Source: Candidatus Gastranaerophilales bacterium (lineage in GTDB: Bacteria > Cyanobacteriota > Vampirovibrionia > Gastranaerophilales > Gastranaerophilaceae). From it: 64,000 nt of DNA. Position 1 is the stretch's first letter, and every line of letters begins with the position of its first letter. This document shows, one piece after another, positions 1-6,981 of this stretch. The notes below the pieces were generated by a model that was given only the letters and a program-made list of their open reading frames with translations, did not search any database and was not told where the DNA came from. The stretch lies in the NCBI GenBank assembly GCA_944324255.1, contig CALUVM010000002.1, forward strand, positions 99,430 to 163,429. The letters are read 5' to 3'. The position numbers and the translations under genes were made by a program.

Positions 1-1
1 T

Positions 2-121
2 GTTGCGTCTGTATTTAAACCGGTTAGTGATGAGAAGCAATTTTTTACTATGTTTGAAGAGATTAACTCCCTTGTTAAATTAATCGATCACTTCAACCTT
101 AATCAGAAAATAGGGTTGTAA
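2..121 (+). CDS. C-terminal fragment of an unknown protein
   Basis: An open frame enters from the left edge and stops at TAA 119-121, giving the last 39 residues (ending in NLNQKIGL). The fragment is mixed hydrophobic and charged, with no motif I recognise. It lies 40 bases upstream of tmk on the same strand, so it may be the preceding gene of the same transcription unit. The function cannot be judged from this tail. Confidence 0.5.
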   Translation, partial: VASVFKPVSDEKQFFTMFEEINSLVKLIDHFNLNQKIGL

Positions 122-161
122 ACATTCTGTCTATTTAATAGAATAGAGAAGGGAGGATTCT

Positions 162-755
162 ATGTTTATAACATTTGAAGGAGCGGATGGCTGCGGAAAA
201 ACTACCCAGATTAAACTGATTGATGAATATCTCCGCTCAAAAGGGTACAAAACTCTTTTAACAAGAGAGCCGGGTTCTAAAGGTCTGGGTGAAAAAATAA
301 GAGAAATTTTGCTTAACTATGAAGGAGAGGTTTCTTCAAGATGCGAATCCTTCTTATTTCTGGCTGATAGAGCGCAGCATGTTGATTGTATTATTAAACC
401 TGCTCTTCAAGAAGGTACAATTGTTCTCTGTGACAGACATACGGATTCAACTGTCGCATATCAGGGTTACGGAAGAGGGCTTGATATAGAAGAAATTAAG
501 AAGCTTAATGCCATTGCAACCGGCGGACTCAAACCGGATTTAACAATTGTTTTTGATGTTGATATAGAAACTTCTCAAGCTCGTGTAGGCAAGAATAAAG
601 ACAGAATGGAATCAGCAGGGATTGAGTTCTTTAAAAAGGTTCGTGAAGGCTTTCTAGAAATAGCAAAAGAAGAACCTCAAAGGGTTAAAGTTATAAATTC
701 TTCTGATACAATAGAGAATATTCATAAAAAAGTAGTTGAGTTAATAGGAAAATGA
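162..755 (+). CDS. tmk: Thymidylate kinase
   Basis: Cytosolic kinase converting dTMP to dTDP with ATP, an essential step of dTTP synthesis. The 197-residue length fits the family. The P-loop GADGCGKTT is at about residues 7-15, the DRHTDSTVAYQGYGR block (DR-Y/H motif and substrate loop) at about 91-105, and a LID-like KNKDRME stretch near 146-152. The ATG has a good ribosome site (GGGAGG about 6 bases upstream). Its TGA overlaps the ATG of prfB (ATGA), so the two are probably translationally coupled. Confidence 0.95.
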   Translation: MFITFEGADGCGKTTQIKLIDEYLRSKGYKTLLTREPGSKGLGEKIREILLNYEGEVSSRCESFLFLADRAQHVDCIIKPALQEGTIVLCDRHTDSTVAYQGYGRGLDIEEIKKLNAIATGGLKPDLTIVFDVDIETSQARVGKNKDRMESAGIEFFKKVREGFLEIAKEEPQRVKVINSSDTIENIHKKVVELIGK

Positions 756-1829
756 ATTTAGAAGAACTGAAGCAAAGAGTAAATAAAAATAAGGAGTGTC
801 TTTGACCTTGCCGGTCTGGAGAAGAAATTAAAAGAACTTGAAACCAAACTCCAGAGTCCTGAAGTTTGGGCTGACCAGAAGCTTGCAACAGAATTGGGAC
901 AGAAATCAAGAGAAATAAAGGACACTTTAGAGCAGGTTAAAAAATGGGATTCTATAATTGATGATGCCCAGACTGCTTACGAAATTGGGGATGAAGAGCT
1001 TATTAAAGAAACGGAGCCTTCTCTTAGCGAACTTGAAAAGGAACTCGATAGATACGATATCCAAAAAATGCTATCAGGAGAATACGACGAAGCGGACGCT
1101 TTTTTAACGATTAATGCCGGAGCGGGCGGAACGGATGCGCAGGACTGGGCGGAAATGCTTCTTAGAATGTACACCCGCTGGGCAGAATCAAGAGGTTGGA
1201 AGGTCGAGCTTATTGACCGCTCTGACGGAGAAGAAGCGGGGATTAAGTCTGCAACAATCAAGATTACCGGAAAATATGCGTACGGTTATGCTAAGGCAGA
1301 AAAAGGCGTGCATAGGCTTGTAAGAATTTCTCCTTTCAATGCTAACGGTAAACGCCAGACTAGTTTTGCTTCCTGCGAAGTTTCTCCGATTATTCCGGAT
1401 TATGAAAAAACAATAACAATTCCGCCTGAGGATTTGGAAATTGATACAATGCGCTCAGGAGGCGCCGGCGGACAGAATGTTAATAAGGTAGAAACGGCAG
1501 TAAGAATTCTGCACAAGCCTACAGGAATCGTGGTTAAATGCCAGCAGGAAAGATCGCAGCTTCAAAACAAAGAAAATGCCATGCAGATGCTGGCTTCTAA
1601 ACTCCTTGAAATCAGACAAAGAGAGCATGAAAAGAAGCTTGCTGAACTAAAAGGAGAAAATGTAAATATTAATTTTGGCTCCCAGATTCGTTCTTATGTT
1701 TTCCATCCGTATAAAATGGTAAAAGACCATAGAACCGGCTACGAAGTCGGGAACGTTGACTCCGTAATGGACGGAAATATTGACGGGTTTATTGAAGAAT
1801 ACCTAAAAAGAAGTAATGAGACTTTATGA
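752..1829 (+). CDS. prfB: Peptide chain release factor 2, programmed +1 frameshift
   Basis: Release factor that reads UAA and UGA and triggers peptide release on the ribosome. The gene starts at ATG 752 ([10 protein letters not shown]...), runs 17 codons to an in-frame TGA at 803-805, and continues in the +1 frame from 804 (DLAGLEKKL...), that is join(752..802,804..1829), about 358 residues. The RF2-specific SPF anticodon-like tripeptide (RISPFN) and the catalytic GGQ ([11 protein letters not shown]) are both present. The start overlaps the tmk stop and the end overlaps the next ATG by four bases. Annotating only the long frame from about 894 would miss the N-terminus. Confidence 0.95.
791..806 (+). 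promoter_or_regulatory. RF2 programmed frameshift signal
   Basis: The run AAGGAG (791-796), TGT, then CTT TGA C (800-806) is the classic autoregulatory site: an internal Shine-Dalgarno-like element a few bases before a slippery CUU codon, followed by UGA with C after it. When RF2 is scarce, UGA is read slowly, the ribosome slips +1 and full-length RF2 is made. This mechanism is established for RF2; the sequence here matches it closely. Confidence 0.93.
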
Positions 1830-2170
1830 AAGCATTAAAATATTTTTGTATCTTTAATTTTTGCATCAGTATTTTTTGTATTATCGCATTTTACGATTTT
1901 ATATCTCAGCTATGTAAATTTCCTGCCTGGATACTCATTTTTGTATGCGCATTATTTATATTTATCTTAGTTAAATCTTCTATTAATAATATTGATACTA
2001 CAGAATACTTCGGTAAATCTGCAATTTCAGAAATGGAGCAAAAAAATAAACCTTTATTTAGTTATATAAATACCGGTATAGAATTATCAAACTGCCTATA
2101 TCTTTGGCTCATACCGATTATACACTTGGGTATTAATTGCATATTCATTTACGCATTTTTTGCGCATTAA
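1826..2170 (+). CDS. Small multi-pass membrane protein, unknown
   Basis: A 114-residue protein with about three hydrophobic stretches (residues roughly 4-25, 33-50 and 92-112) and a polar middle containing EMEQKNK. Its ATG overlaps the prfB stop (ATGA), which supports real translation by coupling. Composition is rich in Phe, Ile and Cys, typical of a small inner-membrane protein. I recognise no family. A strong hairpin just downstream ends the unit. Confidence 0.6.
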   Translation: MKALKYFCIFNFCISIFCIIAFYDFISQLCKFPAWILIFVCALFIFILVKSSINNIDTTEYFGKSAISEMEQKNKPLFSYINTGIELSNCLYLWLIPIIHLGINCIFIYAFFAH

Positions 2171-2197
2171 TAGCAATCATCCAGAAAAATTTTCAAT

Positions 2198-2242
2198 AAA
2201 ATAAGTGAATAAGTCCTGCGGCTTATTCACTTATTTTATTTT
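2198..2242. terminator. Bidirectional terminator between convergent genes
   Basis: A perfect 16-bp stem (AAAATAAGTGAATAAG at 2198-2213 pairing with 2222-2237) with an 8-base loop, flanked by A-rich and T-rich runs on both sides. It lies between the tmk-prfB unit and the opposing pepA, so it can serve both strands. Confidence 0.8.
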
Positions 2243-2254
2243 CATACCATCTAT

Positions 2255-3655
2255 TTACTGTTCAAGAATGTAGTTCAAAAGTGTACGCACACCTGCTCCG
2301 GTAGCACCTTTGATAAACTCGTGCTGCGGTTTATCTAAAAAGGCTGTTCCGGCTATATCAATATGAGCCCATTTTACATCTTTAACAAACTTTTGGAGGA
2401 AACATCCTGCTGTAGAAGCCCCGCCCCAGCGAGAGCCGGTATTCTTCATATCAGCTATATCGCTCTTAAGGCTTTCGAAATAGTCTTCCCATAAAGGCAA
2501 TTTCCAATACCTTTCGCCGCTTCTTTGAGCTGTATCAATGAGTTTTGAAACAAACTCATCATCATTACCCATAATACCGGCTGCAGCAGTACCGAGAGCC
2601 ACCATGCAGGCACCTGTCAGAGTTGCAAGGTCAACAACTTCATCAACACCGAGTTCGCAGGCGTAGCACAAAGCATCTGCAAGAGTTAGTCTTCCTTCTG
2701 CATCGGTGTTATCTACTTCAATAGTTTTTCCGTTTTTGGCAGTCAAAATATCACCCGGTTTGTATGCGCTGCAGCCCGGCATGTTTTCGCAAGCTGCAAT
2801 TATTCCGTGGACTTCCACCTGAGGGTTAAATTCTTTTATAACACTCATTACACCAAGTACACATGCTGCTGCTGACATATCGTCTTTCATGGTAAGCATG
2901 GATGAAGGCGGTTTAATATCCAATCCGCCGCTATCAAAAGTTATACCTTTACCTATGATTGCGATTCTCTTTTTCGGGTTTTCAACAGAGTATTTCATGT
3001 GGATAAATTTTGGCTCTTGAGCGCTGCCTTTTGCTACCGCTAAGAAAGCGCCCATTCCCATATGTTCACATTCTTCTCTGTCATAAATCTTTGTTTCAAG
3101 CCCCAAATCACAAGCAATCGCAGCAAGTTCTGTCGGAGTCGCATACTGGGCAGGTTCGTTTGCAAGATTTCTTGCAAAACTCATTGCTGCTGCAATCTTT
3201 TCAGCTTTTCTTACCATAGTTTCGTTTGCCTGAACATAGACTTCTTTAACCTTTTTGTCTTTCTTTTCGCTTTTATATTTATCAAAAGAATAATCAGCGA
3301 TTAAAGCTCCCATTGTGAATTGCTCTGAGTAATCAAATTCAATTCCGTCAAGAGAAAAAGCAACTGTTTTTGCTTCAATCTGCATAGCTTTTTTAATCGC
3401 TTTAGCTGCAGCTTCTCTCATTTTGTCAGGGGTAAATTCGGATTTCTTACCTAATCCCAGTACAAGAACTTTTCTATAAACTTCATTTCCGTACGTTGGA
3501 AGCAGATAAGTTTCTCCAAATTTACCTTCAAATTTATCTTCTTCAACCGCGTATTTGTTAGCAAGTTCGCAAGAAGTTTTTTCGCCTTCAAACATACTCA
3601 CTACAAGCAAGTCGCAGTTGATTGATTTGCTGTTTTCAACAACTTTTATTTCCAT
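2255..3655 (-). CDS. pepA: Leucyl aminopeptidase (M17 family)
   Basis: Cytosolic metallo-aminopeptidase that removes N-terminal residues during peptide turnover. At 466 residues it is normal for M17. The metal and catalytic segments are visible: KGITFDSGG with the catalytic Lys and metal Asp, KDDMSAAA, and the signature NTDAEGRLTLADAL. The N-terminal half is the more variable regulatory domain. An AGGAG ribosome site lies just upstream of the ATG. In some bacteria PepA also binds DNA, but nothing here shows that. Confidence 0.95.
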   Translation of the reverse strand: MEIKVVENSKSINCDLLVVSMFEGEKTSCELANKYAVEEDKFEGKFGETYLLPTYGNEVYRKVLVLGLGKKSEFTPDKMREAAAKAIKKAMQIEAKTVAFSLDGIEFDYSEQFTMGALIADYSFDKYKSEKKDKKVKEVYVQANETMVRKAEKIAAAMSFARNLANEPAQYATPTELAAIACDLGLETKIYDREECEHMGMGAFLAVAKGSAQEPKFIHMKYSVENPKKRIAIIGKGITFDSGGLDIKPPSSMLTMKDDMSAAACVLGVMSVIKEFNPQVEVHGIIAACENMPGCSAYKPGDILTAKNGKTIEVDNTDAEGRLTLADALCYACELGVDEVVDLATLTGACMVALGTAAAGIMGNDDEFVSKLIDTAQRSGERYWKLPLWEDYFESLKSDIADMKNTGSRWGGASTAGCFLQKFVKDVKWAHIDIAGTAFLDKPQHEFIKGATGAGVRTLLNYILEQ

Positions 3656-3737
3656 ACTAAAACTCCTTTCTTCTTCAAGTATTGTATATTATTTGTACCG
3701 GTTTTTAAATACGTTAATCAGATTATTAAACAGAGAT

Positions 3738-3766
3738 TTGACAATAAAATCTGTTTAGGTTAATAT
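3738..3766 (+). promoter_or_regulatory. Sigma-70 type promoter for the tRNA-Val transcript
   Basis: TTGACA (3738-3743), exactly 17 bases, then TAATAT (3761-3766). Nothing codes on the plus strand between it and the tRNA at 3999, so it most likely drives a transcript containing first a broken tRNA-Val copy and then the intact tRNA. Confidence 0.6.
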
Positions 3767-3841
3767 AAGTCTTGCTGCAAGGTGTGCGGGCGGGGGTAAA
3801 TGAATCTCTGATTTATGTCATAGCCTCAAATGCAAGTAGCG

Positions 3842-3973
3842 AAGTGAAAATTAAATATGATGTGCGGGCGTTTAGCTCAGTTGCCAAGCGAGGCGACGAG
3901 GTTAGATAATCCGCAAAGGGTTCAGAAAGGCAGAGCCGAGCGAATAAAGATATTGACGCTCTACCAACTGAAC
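3842..3973 (+). repeat. Broken tRNA-Val copy with direct and inverted repeats
   Basis: Bases 3842-3883 repeat 3975-4016 with one mismatch in 42; the repeat covers leader sequence plus the first 18 bases of tRNA-Val (GGGCGTTTAGCTCAGTTG). After that the copy departs from tRNA sequence. At 3955-3970 lies GACGCTCTACCAACTG, a perfect 16-base inverted copy of the D-arm of the intact gene (4011-4026). The copy cannot form a tRNA. It looks like a second tRNA-Val gene damaged by rearrangement. Confidence 0.7.
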
Positions 3974-3998
3974 AAAGTGAAAATTAAATATGGTGTGC

Positions 3999-4074
3999 GG
4001 GCGTTTAGCTCAGTTGGTAGAGCGTCTCCCTTACAAGGAGAGGGTCAGAAGTTCGAGTCTTCTAACGCCCACCA
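3999..4074 (+). tRNA. tRNA-Val (anticodon UAC)
   Basis: Complete cloverleaf: acceptor GGGCGTT with AACGCCC, D-arm GCTC/GAGC, anticodon stem TCTCC/GGAGA with loop CTTACAA (anticodon TAC), variable loop GGGTC, T-arm AGAAG/CTTCT with loop TTCGAGT, discriminator A, and an encoded CCA at 4072-4074. A terminator follows at once. A 16-base antisense copy of its D-arm precedes it at 3955-3970. Confidence 0.97.
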
Positions 4075-4078
4075 TTAT

Positions 4079-4106
4079 AAAAATAGGTCTTAAGACCTAT
4101 TTTTTA
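4079..4106 (+). terminator. Terminator after tRNA-Val
   Basis: The palindrome AATAGGTCTTAAGACCTATT is followed by a run of T bases, five bases after the tRNA CCA end. Confidence 0.75.
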
Positions 4107-4180
4107 TTGCTTTAAAAGTTCTAACAAATAGATACTTTTATCAAAATTTCTAACTTTGATAAAAAATCTTAATATAATAG

Positions 4181-4208
4181 TTGAAATTTGGTAAAAATAG
4201 TTTACAAT
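4181..4208 (+). promoter_or_regulatory. Promoter of the candidate structured RNA
   Basis: TTGAAA (4181-4186), 16 bases, TACAAT (4203-4208). A start about 6-7 bases further on would fall at 4213-4215, the first base of the closing stem of the RNA candidate. This tight fit is the main reason to treat the following stretch as an RNA gene. Confidence 0.5.
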
Positions 4209-4212
4209 AAAG

Positions 4213-4441
4213 ACACAGGGTGATAGTTTCCTAAGCTATCGGAAGCTCTGTAAGAGGTCTAACGGTTCTTATTCTTTCTAGTAAGAGCCGTTCTTGATAT
4301 GCATAAAATCAATAAGATTAAAAATAAACTTAAATTGAAATCACTCATATTAGCCTCCTTTCTAGTCGGGAACTAACCCGAGGTCTACATAATAATTGTC
4401 GGTCTGTTCCTTAAGAAAAGAGCTTCTTTTACCCTGTGTTT
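4213..4441 (+). ncRNA. Candidate structured non-coding RNA, about 230 nt
   Basis: No open frame is present, but the sequence folds as a closed unit. The ends pair (ACACAGGGT 4213-4221 with ACCCTGTGT 4431-4439). Inside, GAAGCTCT (4242-4249) pairs with AGAGCTTC (4419-4426) and TAAG with CTTA next to it. Local hairpins occur at 4222-4240 (8 bp), 4261-4292 (12 bp with two G-U pairs and an 8-base loop) and 4366-4381 (TCGGG/CCCGA). The word GAGGTCTA occurs twice. A long closing stem, own promoter and this length recall 6S RNA, but I cannot confirm the family; SRP RNA, tmRNA and RNase P motifs are absent. Confidence 0.5.
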
Positions 4442-4546
4442 ACTTTTTCAATGTCCCACAAGCTTATTATCCATAAATTTTGTTGATTTGATAAATTATG
4501 AAATCAAAATTAAAATTTTAAATTTCATCTAAAAATTCTTTTATAG

Positions 4547-4615
4547 AAAGTTCTAACAACGCTTCTTTAAGCTCACCATAAAAAGGATAACAACTTTTGT
4601 TACCCTGTTTATTTT
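4547..4615 (+). repeat. Degenerate tRNA-Val 3' end plus hairpin
   Basis: AAAGTTCTAACAACG then CTTCTTTAAGCTCACCAT (to 4579) resembles the T-arm and acceptor end of the nearby tRNA-Val (AGAAGTTCGAGTCTTCT then AACGCCCACCAT). It is followed, as in the real tRNA, by a hairpin (AGGATAACAA at 4584-4593 with 4597-4606, one mismatch) and a T-rich run. It reads as a decayed tRNA end with its terminator. Confidence 0.4.
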
Positions 4616-4994
4616 GTATGAGTTTAAATACGAGAACTTTTGACCTGGAAGTTCGCTAGTTTTCTGGACAAGCGACGCAAACGAAAGTGAGCTGGTCTGG
4701 GTTGCGAGAATATTGAACAATATTGAATCGAGGGTTTATTTGCGAAACTATTCAAGCGTGAAGAAAATCCAAGCGAAGTTTTCTAACCCTATAATAAAGT
4801 ATCCATTTAATATGTTAAAACATTATTTTTGCCATGATTTGTTTAATATCATTAGGTGAAGTATGGTTTTAAAAGATATTTGTAACAGATTGTAACAAAT
4901 TGTTAAGCAAAAATAAAAATCTTTACAATATGATGAAAGCCAATATATTCCAGAACAGAAGAGATTGAAATAGAAAAATTTTGCCTTTTTGTAT
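4616..4994. other. Non-coding stretch, nothing recognised
   Basis: No plausible gene. The segment 4640-4790 is richer in G and C than its surroundings and contains words similar to those in the broken tRNA copy (CCAAGCGA occurs in both), so it may be further rearranged debris of the same region. The last 200 bases are AT-rich and lead into a sigma-28 promoter. Confidence 0.4.
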
Positions 4995-5021
4995 TAAAGT
5001 TTTTTGAATTTGTGCCGATAT
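4995..5021 (+). promoter_or_regulatory. Flagellar sigma-28 (FliA) promoter
   Basis: TAAAGTTT (4995-5002), 11 bases, GCCGATAT (5014-5021). The published sigma-28 consensus is TAAAGTTT-N11-GCCGATAA, so 15 of 16 positions match. It lies about 40 bases upstream of the ATG at 5063. Confidence 0.8.
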
Positions 5022-5062
5022 ACATAGGGTAAGACTATTGTAACAAATGAAAGGAGTGAATT

Positions 5063-5404
5063 ATGTCTAATAATATCAATCTAAATGGAGATTCCCTTAT
5101 TAAAATTTCTGATAATACTAAGGGAGTAAATAGTGAACAGAAGAAAGCAGATAAACAAGAGTCTATAAAAGGAGTTCTTAGTTCTGCATTAGCTGATGGA
5201 GTTGTATCTAATGATGAGTTAGTTGCACTTGCTAAGCTAGATTTTACAGTAAATGATATTCAGAACGTTCTTAATAATTCAACACTCAATTTAAGCAATG
5301 ATGAGAAGCAAAAATTGACAGATGAGTTAATGATTAAAATTGATACCTATAGACAATTAAATCAGGAAAGGAAAGAACAAGACCCGATACAGTTTGGGTT
5401 ATAA
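5063..5404 (+). CDS. Small acidic helical protein under sigma-28 control, unknown
   Basis: A 113-residue protein with no signal peptide, no membrane segment, no Cys and no Trp. The N-terminal 35 residues are polar and probably disordered; the rest is predicted helical by eye (SSALADGVVSNDELVALAKLD, a DxxxS-N-D-E-like turn, then a Lys/Glu-rich C-terminus). An AAAGGAG ribosome site precedes the ATG. Sigma-28 control, small size and composition suggest a late flagellar product, perhaps an exported one or an anti-sigma factor like FlgM, but it has no clear FlgM motif. A strong terminator follows. Function unknown. Confidence 0.75.
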   Translation: MSNNINLNGDSLIKISDNTKGVNSEQKKADKQESIKGVLSSALADGVVSNDELVALAKLDFTVNDIQNVLNNSTLNLSNDEKQKLTDELMIKIDTYRQLNQERKEQDPIQFGL

Positions 5405-5447
5405 TTAAATAAATATTAGAATAAAATTCTTACAATGTGAGGGTTGG

Positions 5448-5511
5448 GGGTCAATTTCCTTAATGCCCACCATAAAAAGGACAATAACTTTTGTTATTGT
5501 CCTTTTTATTT
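5448..5511 (+). terminator. Terminator after the 5063 gene, preceded by a tRNA-like end
   Basis: A 15-bp stem (AAAAAGGACAATAAC at 5474-5488 with 5493-5507) with a 4-base loop and a T-rich tail. Immediately before it stands GTCAATTTCCTTAATGCCCACCAT, close to the end of tRNA-Val (CTTCTAACGCCCACCAT), giving the third occurrence of a CxCACCAT-plus-terminator block in 1.5 kb. Confidence 0.65.
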
Positions 5512-5632
5512 AGAAAATTTATAAATTTAAATGAATTGAATGTTCTGTAAAAAAACTTAAAAATTAAGCAATTTTGTCTAATAAAATTACTTAATTTTTA
5601 TGTGTGTAATTTTTGCAGAAAGAAGGTAGTTT

Positions 5633-5926
5633 ATGAACATTACAAAAAAAGTTTTATAAACCCCAGGTGTAAAGAAAATAGTGTTTCCGATTGTTACAGC
5701 TGGCAGCTTACTTGGTGGTGTTGTTTTATATAACAATATTCAAAAAACTGATACTTTTGAAAAAGAAGAGAATGTAAAAGAATATATTATGGAAAAATAT
5801 GTTCGACCAAGACAGGAACAGGGTCTAAAAATATTAGAAGAATTTCAAGTTGAAGATATAAGTCAATTGGAAAAAGATATGAATAAAGCTCGTAAAAAGT
5901 TCTATAAACGCTTTTCTCCTTTTTGA
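5633..5926 (+). pseudogene. Small membrane-anchored protein gene with early in-frame stop
   Basis: ATG 5633 follows a good ribosome site (AGAAGG) and encodes MNITKKVL, then TAA at 5657-5659. The same frame continues for 89 codons as TPGVKKIVFPIVTAGSLLGG..., a hydrophobic anchor followed by a charged helical tail. A single T-for-A change (AAA to TAA) would restore a smooth 97-residue protein. Alternatives are a late restart at GTG 5681, for which I see no good ribosome site, or a sequencing error. The family is unknown. Confidence 0.55.
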
Positions 5927-5934
5927 TTCGGTTT

Positions 5935-6104
5935 ACTGGGTGGGTTAGTATGTCTGACCGACAAACCGGCATTGATAGATGCTGAAAGGGGTAAATGTAG
6001 TGTGAAGTTGTGTAGCGTCTCAACACCACACCATATTTACCCTTTTTAGTATTTTTTTGCCAGGAAGTAAGTATAACTCCAAATTGGTAAGTTTCTGAAA
6101 TCAA
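5935..6104. repeat. Diverged copy of a dispersed intergenic repeat
   Basis: Bases 6034-6100 align with the left end of the repeat at 27676 (both have TTTACCC, then TTGCCAG, AAG, TTGGTAAG or CTGGTAAG, and TTCTGAA in the same order and spacing). Upstream parts (TTAGTATGTCTGACC and AAAGGGGTAAATG) resemble the flank of the copy near 63758. No coding frame is credible here. Confidence 0.5.
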
Positions 6105-6167
6105 TTTAATAAAATGAACAATAACACCTTCGTTTTCGTTATAATCATGAATCGGAGGTGTTATTGT

Positions 6168-6503
6168 ATGAAAAGAATATTACCAATACTTGCGATAATA
6201 GCTATGATTGTATCACTTCCGGTTTTTGCGGAATCAAAGGTTGAGAGTATTCAGACAAACACTGTGTCGACTGTCGAGGATGATGTTTTTTCCTCAGGAG
6301 AATCTCCCGATATAAAAACAGGGATAAGAAGAGTCCATCACAGCCCGAGAACAGTAATATTTTACGGCTCTCCGCCACCTCCTAGAACATACAGAAAGTT
6401 CCCATACAGAGATTACAGATTCAACTGGATTGACTGCAGGTATAATCCGCATTACGGATGCTACGGTCCAACCTTTAACAGCGGAATCTTTTTCAGATTT
6501 TAA
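6168..6503 (+). CDS. Small exported basic Tyr/Pro-rich protein, unknown
   Basis: I place the start at ATG 6168, after a strong GGAGGTG site (6153-6159), rather than at the upstream ATG at 6114. This gives 111 residues: a clean signal peptide (MKRILPILAIIAMIVSLPVFA, cut before ES), an acidic linker, then a basic Tyr/Pro/Arg-rich tail (SPPPPRTYRKFPYRDYRF) with two Cys in the RYNPHYGCYG segment. It probably lives in the periplasm or at the envelope. I recognise no family. A GC-rich terminator follows. Confidence 0.7.
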   Translation: MKRILPILAIIAMIVSLPVFAESKVESIQTNTVSTVEDDVFSSGESPDIKTGIRRVHHSPRTVIFYGSPPPPRTYRKFPYRDYRFNWIDCRYNPHYGCYGPTFNSGIFFRF

Positions 6504-6544
6504 TAAAAACCTTTCTTCACTTTTCCACTAACACTATAACATCC

Positions 6545-6570
6545 GGCTCCCGTTTTTTCGGGGGCTTTTT
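6545..6570 (+). terminator. Rho-independent terminator
   Basis: GCTCCCG (6546-6552) pairs with CGGGGGC (6559-6565) around a 6-T loop, followed by TTTTT. It ends the gene at 6168. Confidence 0.8.
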
Positions 6571-6646
6571 ATTGGATATTTTTATTATTTTTTTAAATTG
6601 GAAAATTTTTCACTAATAAGTGATTATATTGCAGGATAAAAAATAG

Positions 6647-6738
6647 GCATTTTCTGAAAAGAAAATGCAGCAATGCGGGTTTCTCTTTCTTTGGGGTGAT
6701 TTCTTTCTCTTTTCATCGCAAAAAAGAGAAAGAAATCA
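6647..6738. repeat. Two adjacent perfect hairpins without T tails
   Basis: GCATTTTCT (6647-6655) pairs with AGAAAATGC (6660-6668), and TGATTTCTTTCTCTTTT (6697-6713) pairs perfectly over 17 bases with 6722-6738. Neither has a clear T tract, so they are not ordinary terminators. They lie 40-130 bases upstream of the umuC unit and could be a regulatory structure or remnants of a small repeat element. Confidence 0.55.
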
Positions 6739-6777
6739 GCAAGAATAAAATATAACAAATATTAATTAATCATAAAA

Positions 6778-6981
6778 ATGCATAATCAATATTTATTCAG
6801 AATAACCCGTCTTAGGGGAAAAGAGAGAAAAGTTAAATTTCGTACCTCAGATATAAAATCAGCCTTGAGGTTTTTAAAATGGTATGCTAAAAAATATAGA
6901 GAAGGACTTTTGTTAGAAATCCTTCCTCTGAAAAAAGTTTACAATCCAAAATCAAGGACAATAAGTTATATCTACGAATGA
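6778..6981 (+). CDS. Small basic protein coupled to umuC, unknown
   Basis: A 67-residue Lys/Arg-rich protein (RITRLRGKERKVKF, ALRFLKWYAKKYREG). Its stop overlaps the umuC ATG (ATGA), so the two are co-translated. The ribosome site is weak. In many genomes umuD, encoding an S24-type cleavable subunit, precedes umuC; this protein is far too short and has no S24 residues, so it is not UmuD. A nucleic-acid-binding helper of the polymerase is a guess from charge and position. Confidence 0.6.
   Translation: MHNQYLFRITRLRGKERKVKFRTSDIKSALRFLKWYAKKYREGLLLEILPLKKVYNPKSRTISYIYE

Noticed and set aside
4213..4441. Retron-type or tmRNA/SRP RNA identity for the structured RNA
   Set aside because: No reverse transcriptase is nearby, and the tmRNA tRNA-like ends, SRP tetraloop region and RNase P core are absent.
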